A DNA stretch of 9,096 nt from Candidatus Poseidoniaceae archaeon (GTDB lineage: Archaea > Thermoplasmatota > Poseidoniia > Poseidoniales > Poseidoniaceae). The notes beneath the pieces are model-generated. The model saw only the letters and a list, made by a program, of their open reading frames with translations, ran no database searches and was not told the origin of the DNA. Position numbers and translations under genes: made by a program. Of the stretch, positions 1 through 6,852 are shown in pieces; the stretch's first letter is position 1; each line of letters begins with the position of its first letter. The stretch lies in assembly GCA_013329865.1 (NCBI GenBank), contig DUJJ01000033.1, forward strand, positions 1-9,096, written 5' to 3'.

Positions 1-1842
1 TTGGTGTCGACTATCGGCCAGCTAGTTGCTTGGATATGGTTATACAAGTATATCCAAAAGGAGGGTAGTGAAAGAAATCTCCGATCTTTATCCTCACTTG
101 TATCAAGCAAAACCGGAGCACGAGAAGCCGAAATAGCAGCAATATTATCGGTGTTTTTCCTCGCAATTTATGCGGCAGCACAACTTACTGCTGGAGGCGT
201 GGCGCTTAATTCGATGCTCGACTGGCCGGAGACTACTGGAATTTTAATCGGGTTTGTGTTAGTGGTCGCATATTGCTACGCTGGCGGAATAAGGGCGTCT
301 ATCTGGACTGATGCTGCTCAATCTAGTGTCATGATAGTTGGCTCGACTATCCTCTGCGTAGTTGCTATGGGAGAAGTTGGGGGGTTGTCTGGCCTTCACA
401 ATGAATTAGCTAGCATTGACTCCTCGATGGTAAACATCTATCCCTCTGGACTCAAATTTGGCGCAACTTTGTGGATTGCTGCCTTTTTCCTTGGCGGACT
501 TGGTGTCGCTGGGCAACCTCAAGTCGTCTCACGAGTTATGACCTTGAAAGATGACTCTGATCGGAAGCAAGCTATGGTGTGGTTCTTCGTCTGGCAAACA
601 CCATTTATCGCGCTGATGTTCATAATAGGTCTAGCATGTCGGGCAATATTCGATGGAACTCTTTCAGCAAGTGAGGCAGAGTCTGGATTGCCAATGTTAG
701 CTCAGAGCCTTAACCCAATTTTAGGAGGGGTAATTTTGGCCTCGATTTTCGCCGCAACAATGTCAACGGCTGATAGTCAAGTACTTGCATGCACCGCAGC
801 AATCACAGATGACATCAAGCCAGAATGGAAACAAGACCATGGAAGGACTAAACAAGTAACGCTGGTAGTTGCTGCGCTTGCTACTGGAATATCATTAGTC
901 GGTCAACAATTTCCGGGCTTTGGGGATTCTGTATTCGCCCTAGTTGTATTCGCAGTATACGGCTTAGGTGGCATATTCGTGCCACTAATCCTAATCCGCA
1001 TGGCTGGTTACGAACCAGATTCTCAACATACAATTTCGATGATGGTTGCCGCTTTACTTGGTGTTTTTATATGGACTCTTATGGGTTTTGGCGAGTATGT
1101 TTTCCCGTCTGTTCCCGGCATGGGTGCTGCATTCGCAGTTCACTTTAGCTTATGTTGGTTCAGAGACGATTCAAGTCCCAACCCCCTGGGGCGTTACAGC
1201 CTGCCAACTAAGCAGTTTGCCGCAATTGGTGCGGTGGCGATGGTTGCCTTGGTCGGTGGCGTGGAATACTCATATTACGCCATTGCACCGGATGCAAGCG
1301 ATGCGTCGGACAAGACCGGGACATATTCCGTAGTTGGAGAATATTCATTTTACGAAATTGCTCAAGGCTCCGAATACATTGAGGACGGAGGCTCAGTAAC
1401 AATCAACGCTAGTTCCGATGATGCCATGTCATCACTAGATGGCATGAATATTGTCGGTGTTTTAGTGACCATTACGCATGAAGATACTGAAACGATAAAT
1501 GGCCCTCTATGTGCCGTAGCCGAGCCCCCACAAGATGATACGGTAGAAGCAACCATCTCGCATGCTGACCTAAGTGCTGGAGAAGCTGATACTAATTCAT
1601 TCGACTTCCAACTAAATTGGCACAACTCAAGTCTGTTGAACACTAATGTAAGCAATATGACGAAAGCAGATATTGAGTCAATGTTAGATGGCGGCGGTAT
1701 TGGCTTTGGCACGCATGACTTAGTGATCGGTGTTACTGTGCAGAATGGTGGAGGGCTGGGATGTAATAGTAATGATGATGGTCAAGATGTTAGTTATACA
1801 ATTGAGTTGGTTTCTTTAGACTATTCTGTTAACCCGGTCTAG
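1..1842 (+). CDS. Solute:sodium symporter (SSS/PutP-like), 5'-truncated, with C-terminal extracellular domain
   Basis: The frame is open from the first base, so the true start lies upstream. By eye, the first residues (VSTIGQLVAWIWLYKY) correspond to the region around residue 80 of E. coli PutP, so TM1-2 are missing. Family hallmarks are the GGLGVAGQPQVVSRVM segment near residues 165-180 and MSTADSQ at 254-260, whose Ser255/Thr256 match the Na+-site Ser-Thr pair of PutP. Hydrophobic segments lie near residues 1-15, 45-67, 79-97, 104-124, 157-172, 192-213, 240-262, 285-302, 310-333, 345-362, 367-385 and 405-427. The last is one more than PutP's 13 TMs, giving an SGLT-like 14-TM layout with the C-terminus outside. 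Residues ~428-613 form a polar, Gly/Ser/Asp-rich domain with sequons at Asn469, 542, 549 and 552 and two cysteines (504, 588). The transporter family is secure. The substrate (proline, another amino acid, sugar or other organic solute) cannot be told from sequence. Confidence 0.9.
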   Translation: MVSTIGQLVAWIWLYKYIQKEGSERNLRSLSSLVSSKTGAREAEIAAILSVFFLAIYAAAQLTAGGVALNSMLDWPETTGILIGFVLVVAYCYAGGIRASIWTDAAQSSVMIVGSTILCVVAMGEVGGLSGLHNELASIDSSMVNIYPSGLKFGATLWIAAFFLGGLGVAGQPQVVSRVMTLKDDSDRKQAMVWFFVWQTPFIALMFIIGLACRAIFDGTLSASEAESGLPMLAQSLNPILGGVILASIFAATMSTADSQVLACTAAITDDIKPEWKQDHGRTKQVTLVVAALATGISLVGQQFPGFGDSVFALVVFAVYGLGGIFVPLILIRMAGYEPDSQHTISMMVAALLGVFIWTLMGFGEYVFPSVPGMGAAFAVHFSLCWFRDDSSPNPLGRYSLPTKQFAAIGAVAMVALVGGVEYSYYAIAPDASDASDKTGTYSVVGEYSFYEIAQGSEYIEDGGSVTINASSDDAMSSLDGMNIVGVLVTITHEDTETINGPLCAVAEPPQDDTVEATISHADLSAGEADTNSFDFQLNWHNSSLLNTNVSNMTKADIESMLDGGGIGFGTHDLVIGVTVQNGGGLGCNSNDDGQDVSYTIELVSLDYSVNPV

Positions 1843-1844
1843 GT

Positions 1845-1854
1845 TGATTAATCA
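1845..1854. other. 10-bp palindrome at the convergent gene ends
   Basis: TGATTAATCA is a perfect palindrome spanning most of the 9-bp gap between the symporter stop and the hydrolase stop, including the latter's stop codon. With no loop it cannot form a normal terminator hairpin. It may be a chance product of two stop-rich ends. Confidence 0.3.
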
Positions 1855-2697
1855 CAGTCTAAAGCGCATGCCTTGATTGGCTATTTTCCAACCCATTTCA
1901 ACCACCTGGGTATGCTCTTCGCCCCACTTATCATACACAGGATTGGTATGATTCAGATGAAGGAAGATGATATCTGGATCTCCCTGCTGTTTGTATCCAA
2001 GTAGTTCTAATGTCTGTTTTATCGGCGGGTGTGGGACCTTCTCCTGATTGCGTGATGATAACTCATCAGCTGACCAAAATGTTCCATCGAGTAGTGCAAT
2101 ATCAACTGCGAGATTAGTTAACCAATCTCGAATGGTTGCAGCACCGTGTAAGTCAAGTGTTTCTTGCCAAGTATCATGATCTGGTAAATAGAGCAGCGAT
2201 TTATTTTTACCGCGTATGATGAATGCGTGGGTGTCAGAAAGTTCGTTCCGATGGGGAACTACAATTGGCGTGATGGTAAAGTCGTCAAACTCTTCGGTTT
2301 TCTTATCGGTGAACTCATCGATACAAAAGACCCCTTGCTCGACCATCATTTCCCACTGCGGCACACGTTTGATCAAACCAGCCATCTGATTCGAAGTGTG
2401 GAGTTTTATGCCGCTTGCGTTGATGGCTTCACGCCCGAATAAACCAAGTCCGTCTACATGCCCTAGATGGGCGTGAGTAAGCCATATGTCACTAGGTGTT
2501 TGATTCCCTAAAAACTGTAATTGGCTTGCAAGATGGCGGCTTATGTCAATTACGTGTAAACGATCGATTTCAATGATACCTAGTGATGTCGGAAAGCTGA
2601 TTTCTGTGGGGGACAATCCGATGCAACATTGTTTGTTACAACCGGCCTGTGGCCTACCACCGTCCTGAGCAATCCCAAGCAATACCACCTCGGGCAT
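1852..2697 (-). CDS. PqqB-like metallo-beta-lactamase-fold hydrolase
   Basis: From the ATG at 2697 this is a 281-residue soluble protein with no signal peptide or membrane segment. The N-terminus (VVLLGIAQDGGRPQAGC) matches the opening of the PqqB branch of the MBL fold, with a Cys cluster (C20, C24, C25). The metal motif is THAHLGHVDG (His75, His77, His80), with Gly where the canonical HxHxDH motif has Asp. Further candidate ligands are His149 (VVPHR), Asp173 (LPDHDTW) and the late His247/His250 (HLNHTNP). The in-frame TTG at 2736 would add 13 residues. I prefer the ATG because family members start a few residues before the first beta strand. No other pqq gene is in view, so a role in PQQ synthesis is not supported; a generic hydrolase of unknown substrate is the safe call. 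It converges on the symporter gene and diverges from the unknown gene at 2802. Confidence 0.82.
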   Translation of the reverse strand: MPEVVLLGIAQDGGRPQAGCNKQCCIGLSPTEISFPTSLGIIEIDRLHVIDISRHLASQLQFLGNQTPSDIWLTHAHLGHVDGLGLFGREAINASGIKLHTSNQMAGLIKRVPQWEMMVEQGVFCIDEFTDKKTEEFDDFTITPIVVPHRNELSDTHAFIIRGKNKSLLYLPDHDTWQETLDLHGAATIRDWLTNLAVDIALLDGTFWSADELSSRNQEKVPHPPIKQTLELLGYKQQGDPDIIFLHLNHTNPVYDKWGEEHTQVVEMGWKIANQGMRFRL

Positions 2698-2742
2698 GTT
2701 GGTCCGAGGCTTATCTGTATCATCAATCTGTTTCAACAGTTA

Positions 2743-2780
2743 AGTCACAGTCGCGAAGGACTCAAACCATATCTGTGACT
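2743..2780. promoter_or_regulatory. Inverted repeat in divergent promoter region (putative operator)
   Basis: AGTCACAG (2743-2750) and its exact reverse complement CTGTGACT (2773-2780) flank a 22-nt spacer, so the half-sites sit 30 bp centre to centre, close to three helical turns. The pair lies between the divergent hydrolase gene and the unknown plus-strand gene, the right place for a shared operator. It could instead form a hairpin in a transcript leader. No convincing archaeal TATA box was found for either gene here, so promoter positions stay open. Confidence 0.35.
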
Positions 2781-2790
2781 GCATTGCCAC

Positions 2791-2796
2791 GAGGGG
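2791..2796 (+). promoter_or_regulatory. Shine-Dalgarno site fixing the start of the unknown gene
   Basis: GAGGGG lies 5 nt upstream of the ATG at 2802. It is the clearest ribosome binding site in the window and decides against the longer open frame from 2649, which would overlap the divergent hydrolase gene. Confidence 0.6.
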
Positions 2797-2801
2797 GATA
2801 T

Positions 2802-4550
2802 ATGGCACGACCAGCAAAAGTTGAATTCCCCGGTCAAAAAAAGCAAAAGGTCCGCCTACGCGGCACAAAACACGCTAATGAGGCAACGGCAAAAAAACTC
2901 AAAAAAGACTTATCTAAGTTATTAGAAAATCCCCATGCTCATTTGCCGGCTATGCTATGGAAAGGTAAGATGCGCTGGGGTAGAACAGACCCCGTAACCA
3001 AGACTCTCAAGGAATTGGATAGGATAATACGCAAAAAATCGGACACAAAGTGGCTATCAAAGCGTATGATGGCGAAGCGTGGAGACCCTGTTGCCAAAGC
3101 ATTCGCAGGCTCACTGCACGCCTGCCACGATGAGGATTTTACTACGGTTGGGAAGTTCGCTTCTGCCTCATTTGGCTCAGCATCATTCGTCAGACGGGGC
3201 GATGGTAAACAAGGCTATTTGGCTGGATTACAGAACTTTTCTAACCTCACACTTCGTATGCTTCCGTGGGAAGAGCATGCTAAACGTGGCATGTATTTTT
3301 TTTCTTGGAAGGGTGGTTTTGTTTGCACCGGTCCAGACCCTTCACCACCTGATGAATGGATTGATGATGTCGTTGCTCGATCGAGGTTTAACTTCACCAA
3401 AGCTGAGTCAAACAAGGAAACGATCTACTACACAAAGGGCATAAATCCCGATGATTTAACTAATGATAACGAATTAAATGATTGCATCAAACTAACGTTT
3501 TCCCAGGGAACAATAGTCTATATTGGCCTCAGTGATTTAGAGACTGGTGACAAAAAAGACACTTCTTTTATCCAACACCTTGCGCTGTCAATGTTGCCTC
3601 CATTTCTTCCATCAATCGTCGATATCGAAGCAATTTGGAAGCCAGAGGGATGGCCAACTGGCGATTTACTGCCAGATAATGCAATAGAAGGCGTCGGAAA
3701 AATACTTGATGCCTGGCAAGGACTAGTAATGAATGAAAGTGTCGTAGCACAGGCTGTCCGGCGGTCTGTTCTAGATGCAATCGAGGATGGGTTAATTATC
3801 AATTCAAAGTATTACCAATGCGAATCATTTGATGAAGTAAGGCAAGCGCTTGAAAGTGTAGCCGGCTCCGCTGAGGAGAGAGACCTTGCAGCCTACATAT
3901 TACTCGTGTGCTATGAAGCGGGATTTGAGGACGACCTAGGTTTGCGAATCAACACGCGTGGTGAAACATCGGAAAGAAAAACACCCTCAATTGAGATAAT
4001 AGAAGGTGCAAGTTGTGGTGACGTGTTGGGTGCTTTGTGGGAAGATTTCGGACTTAACGCATTGGAACACATTGGTATAATTAGCGATGAAGCGAGGGAA
4101 ATTTGGGAACAACAAAACACTAAACCGAAGCCGTTTGGAAAATTCCTGAAAAGTCTTGATAGTGCTCGAGAGAAGGCAAAATTATCATCACTTATCCCAA
4201 CTAAGCAAGGGGAGTTAGACGGTGCATGTGGGCATATTGTCGACCTCATCAGAATTGGTTTGCTAGAGGGGTTAGGCAAAGCTGAGCGCATTGCAATCTC
4301 GAGACATTCATCGATCTCTGAGGCTGCCGCTGCATGGGCGTGGTTACTTGCTGCTGAACGTTCCTCAGGGCAGGAGTGGCACTTTGAGGGTGATGCTCGC
4401 AATAAAGCCGGCGCTTGGATGAATACGACTAAGCAACTACTTGCTACTGGGAAACAACTACTCGATTGCTCTGACAAGGAAGTCAAGAAGTTACAGGAGC
4501 AGTGGTTCAATCAATTAGACCGGCTTAAAATGGACACGGGTGAATCTTAA
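2802..4550 (+). CDS. Conserved-looking hypothetical protein, 582 aa, unrecognised family
   Basis: I do not recognise this protein. The start at 2802 is chosen for its strong ribosome binding site; the upstream extension runs into the divergent gene. Residues 1-95 are very basic and Lys/Arg-rich (QKKQKVRLRG, KKLKKDLSKL, RIIRKK, SKRMMAKRG), which could suit nucleic-acid or ribosome contact. Residues ~105-250 look mixed alpha/beta with aromatic-rich strands (MYFFSWKGGFVCTGPDP, ETIYYTKG, GTIVYIGL). Residues ~255-582 look mostly helical and more acidic, with an Ala-rich helix near 505-520 (SEAAAAWAWLLAAE) and a charged C-terminal helix. There is no signal peptide, membrane segment, Walker A motif or obvious catalytic motif, so a soluble cytoplasmic protein is likely. 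The long intact frame, the ribosome binding site and the lack of overlap with neighbours support a real gene. It stands alone on its strand between two minus-strand units. Confidence 0.8.
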   Translation: MARPAKVEFPGQKKQKVRLRGTKHANEATAKKLKKDLSKLLENPHAHLPAMLWKGKMRWGRTDPVTKTLKELDRIIRKKSDTKWLSKRMMAKRGDPVAKAFAGSLHACHDEDFTTVGKFASASFGSASFVRRGDGKQGYLAGLQNFSNLTLRMLPWEEHAKRGMYFFSWKGGFVCTGPDPSPPDEWIDDVVARSRFNFTKAESNKETIYYTKGINPDDLTNDNELNDCIKLTFSQGTIVYIGLSDLETGDKKDTSFIQHLALSMLPPFLPSIVDIEAIWKPEGWPTGDLLPDNAIEGVGKILDAWQGLVMNESVVAQAVRRSVLDAIEDGLIINSKYYQCESFDEVRQALESVAGSAEERDLAAYILLVCYEAGFEDDLGLRINTRGETSERKTPSIEIIEGASCGDVLGALWEDFGLNALEHIGIISDEAREIWEQQNTKPKPFGKFLKSLDSAREKAKLSSLIPTKQGELDGACGHIVDLIRIGLLEGLGKAERIAISRHSSISEAAAAWAWLLAAERSSGQEWHFEGDARNKAGAWMNTTKQLLATGKQLLDCSDKEVKKLQEQWFNQLDRLKMDTGES

Positions 4551-4551
4551 T

Positions 4552-5787
4552 TCAGACGCTGGCAAACCCGCGTTCGATGTCTGCCCACAAATCCTCGATA
4601 TCTTCAATGCCAATACTCATCCTAACATAACCAGGAACCATTCCAGCAGCGTGTCTAACGTCCTCTGGAATCATCATATGACTCGAATTGAATGGACACT
4701 CTACTAATGATTCAACGCCGCCTAGACTTGTTGCTTCGTAAATCATTTCTAGGCCCCTCATGAATGAAAGTGCGGCATCATCGCCACCCTTGACAACGAA
4801 TCCAATCATTCCTGTGCCTCTAGGCATGATTCTTTGGGCTACAGCATATTGTGGATGAGAGCTCAACGATGGGTGATTAACTCGCTCAATCATTGGGTGG
4901 GCATCAAGACGTTTAGCCAGTTCCGCAGCGTTATCACAGATTTGTGGCATTCTAACATGTAGCGTTCTCATACCGCGCTCTAACAAGAAACAAGAGTTAG
5001 GATCCGCGCTGCCGCCAAAGTGAACTTTGCGATGGAATATATTCTCAATATGCTCTTTAGATCCAACAACTGCTCCGCCGATGATATCAGAGTGGCCACC
5101 GAGATATTTTGTCGTTGAGTGAATTACTAAGTCGGCCCCTAACGAAAGCGGATTGCATGCCCAAGGTGAAGCGAAAGTATTGTCTATAATACAAACTAAG
5201 CCATGTTTCTTTGCCAGTGTGGCCATAGCCTCAACGTCGCAAACCTTGAGCACTGGATTAGTTAGTGTCTCAATGTATAGAACTTTGGTGTTTTCTTGGA
5301 TTGCCGCCTCATAAGAAGACACATCCGTCATGTCGGCCATTGTAACCTCAATACCGAAACGGGGGAATTCTTCGGTCATCAGTCCATAAGTGCCACCATA
5401 AACGTCAGCAGATGCAACAACGTGGTCGCCGGTCGATAGAATAGCCATTAGTGTAGACGATATCGCAGCCATGCCTGAAGAGAAAACCTCGCCATCCTCT
5501 GCTCCTTCTAGGGCACATATTTTGTCTATCACGGCTTCTGCATTCACTGAAGTTATTCTGGTATACAGTAACGCGTGGTGCGCGCCGGCGGCCCAACCGG
5601 CATATCGCTCATCGGTCAGTTTATACGTTGAGGATTGAAAAATCGGGGTATTGACTGCATCACCGACGTGGTTGGTTCCCGAGTGTACTGCTTTACTCGC
5701 AAAATGAGTAAATTTTGGTTTTGATTCTTTTGTCAAAGTGCCCCTCTCATTACTCCGAGAACTAGGAGGACTTTGAACGATGCGCAT
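4552..5787 (-). CDS. Trans-sulfuration PLP enzyme (cystathionine gamma-synthase/lyase type)
   Basis: A 411-residue fold-type I PLP enzyme of the Cys/Met metabolism family, cytoplasmic and probably tetrameric. The PLP Schiff-base lysine is Lys227 in HSTTKYLGGHSD. Asp202 (IIDNTFASP) should pair with the pyridine nitrogen, Tyr130 (VYGGTY) stacks on the ring, Tyr75/Arg77 (YTR) reach the neighbour subunit's phosphate, and Arg389 (VRMSIGIED) binds the substrate carboxylate. Residue 132 is Gly where classical methionine gamma-lyases have Cys (Cys116 in Pseudomonas numbering). SLGGVESL with Glu359 fits the synthase/gamma-lyase group, so methionine gamma-lyase is less likely, but direction and substrate are not settled. 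The motif after YTR reads TSVN instead of the usual xNPT. The start is 2 bp after the exporter's stop, implying co-transcription and coupling. The first ~25 residues are a poorly conserved-looking extension; a TTG at 5736 with upstream GAGGGG is an alternative start. Confidence 0.9.
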   Translation of the reverse strand: MRIVQSPPSSRSNERGTLTKESKPKFTHFASKAVHSGTNHVGDAVNTPIFQSSTYKLTDERYAGWAAGAHHALLYTRITSVNAEAVIDKICALEGAEDGEVFSSGMAAISSTLMAILSTGDHVVASADVYGGTYGLMTEEFPRFGIEVTMADMTDVSSYEAAIQENTKVLYIETLTNPVLKVCDVEAMATLAKKHGLVCIIDNTFASPWACNPLSLGADLVIHSTTKYLGGHSDIIGGAVVGSKEHIENIFHRKVHFGGSADPNSCFLLERGMRTLHVRMPQICDNAAELAKRLDAHPMIERVNHPSLSSHPQYAVAQRIMPRGTGMIGFVVKGGDDAALSFMRGLEMIYEATSLGGVESLVECPFNSSHMMIPEDVRHAAGMVPGYVRMSIGIEDIEDLWADIERGFASV

Positions 5788-5789
5788 TT

Positions 5790-6770
5790 TTACCGTTGAT
5801 TTACCGTTTCGTCGGCATTATTTGATAATAGTTCGACAATTATGTTGCCAATAAATAACGACCCGCCGCCAATAAGTATCCAAGAACTCCAGGTTACCAT
5901 GCCTAACTGGAGCCCGTAAATAGTCGCCCACACTGGCTCCAGCGCGTAAATAATCGCTGCTTGTATAGGATGTAAGTAGCGTTGATACATGTTCAAAAAC
6001 AGCAAACAAAAGAACGATCCGCCCACACCAAGCAAGAGTATTGGTATTAGGACGCCGTCTGAATAGATCAGAGTCCACTGTTTTGGATTCAACCCATCGC
6101 CTAGTAGAAATGCCGTCAATGCTGAACAAGCCGTGACCACTATGAAAGAAGTGGTTGAAACTGCAACCGGATCTCTTCTGATTGTTATCCGCTGAGTGAA
6201 TAGAATGTGTAGGGCAAATAACAATGCACAGAACACTGTAATGAATTCTGCCACCCCCCAAGTTAGATGTGGTGGACCCTGAATGAAGCCTGCACCAAAA
6301 GTAGCAAGGGCAACTCCAAGAATCATTATCTTAGTGGGTAGTCTGAGTCGATATATCGAGGTTATTATCGCCGTGAAAACAACATAAAGTGAGGTGAGAA
6401 AAGCCGATACTGAAGGGTCTATATCATCTAAACCAATCATCTGTGATAGATAGGCAACGAACATTAGTGTGCCTAAAATCAACCCATCAAGCCAAATCTG
6501 TTTGTCGGTGAGTGACTCTCTTGCCTTGCGAAAAAAGATTAGCATCATGGCTGCTGCAATAGCAAACCGAGCAAACACCAGTGAAGCAACTACCCCATCT
6601 GTTCCAAGAAGTTCTTTCTCTGATTCAAGGGCATCCAATGCTTGTTTCATCCATATGAATGTCGCACCCCAAACAAGAGTGACGGATAGCAAGGCGATTA
6701 TTGCTATTTTCCGTTGCCTATCTGAGCTTTTTAGCATGTCTGATGTGCTTGCAAAACCACTATCCGACAT
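5790..6770 (-). CDS. EamA/DMT-superfamily transporter
   Basis: A 326-residue integral membrane protein with ten predicted helices, near residues 22-42, 59-80, 94-113, 120-140, 147-164, 171-191, 203-223, 239-259, 268-288 and 293-314, the 5+5 inverted-repeat layout of EamA proteins. Repeat one opens with VWGATFIWMK and carries SAFLTSLYVVFTA; repeat two carries the typical YALEPVWA motif at 275-282. Family members usually export amino acids or other small metabolites; some E. coli relatives export homoserine/threonine or cysteine-pathway compounds. With a trans-sulfuration enzyme 2 bp downstream, export of a sulfur amino acid or precursor is a reasonable but unproven idea. The ATG at 6770 gives a hydrophilic ~20-residue N-terminus before TM1 and is the first good start after the divergent promoter region. 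No strong ribosome binding site is visible. Confidence 0.9.
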   Translation of the reverse strand: MSDSGFASTSDMLKSSDRQRKIAIIALLSVTLVWGATFIWMKQALDALESEKELLGTDGVVASLVFARFAIAAAMMLIFFRKARESLTDKQIWLDGLILGTLMFVAYLSQMIGLDDIDPSVSAFLTSLYVVFTAIITSIYRLRLPTKIMILGVALATFGAGFIQGPPHLTWGVAEFITVFCALLFALHILFTQRITIRRDPVAVSTTSFIVVTACSALTAFLLGDGLNPKQWTLIYSDGVLIPILLLGVGGSFFCLLFLNMYQRYLHPIQAAIIYALEPVWATIYGLQLGMVTWSSWILIGGGSLFIGNIIVELLSNNADETVNQR

Positions 6771-6852
6771 GATATTCCCAGTTGACTCGAGTGCATTATG
6801 ATGATGGTGAAATTTATCCGGTAATACGAATAAAAAAGATAAGTCTCAAAGA
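6771..6852. promoter_or_regulatory. Divergent promoter region between exporter and reductase genes
   Basis: These 82 bp must hold promoters for both units. An AT-rich element at 6811-6817 (AATTTAT on +, ATAAATT on -) could be an archaeal TATA box for either strand: about 43 bp before the exporter ATG, and about 40 bp before the reductase GTG. A second A-rich run lies at 6830-6838. A perfect 8-bp palindrome, ACTCGAGT, lies at 6785-6792 near the expected exporter transcript start. Assignments are by eye only. Confidence 0.4.

Noticed and set aside
1362..1712. Minus-strand open frame of 116 codons inside the symporter ectodomain region
   Set aside because: It is antisense to a well-supported coding frame, has no family features, and reflects codon bias of the sense strand.
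2743..2780. Possible tRNA remnant or attachment site (minus strand contains GGTTTGAGTCC, like a T-arm)
   Set aside because: The flanking bases do not form a T-stem, there is no anticodon arm or acceptor stem, and no integrase or direct repeat is nearby.
2649..2801. Upstream extension of the unknown plus-strand gene by 51 codons
   Set aside because: It overlaps the start of the divergent hydrolase gene, has no ribosome binding site and reads as low-quality coding sequence, whereas the ATG at 2802 has a strong GAGGGG.
3911..4510. Minus-strand open frame of 199 codons inside the unknown gene
   Set aside because: Long, but Ser/Cys/Pro-rich in the manner of an antisense shadow, with no ribosome binding site or recognisable domain. 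The plus-strand gene has the better start and spacing.
5818..6261. Second minus-strand frame of 147 codons inside the exporter gene
   Set aside because: It overlaps the EamA frame, which has clear membrane segments and family motifs. The alternative frame has none.
6469..6801. Plus-strand frame of 110 codons opposite the exporter N-terminus
   Set aside because: It is antisense to a confident gene and crosses the divergent promoter region. No family features.
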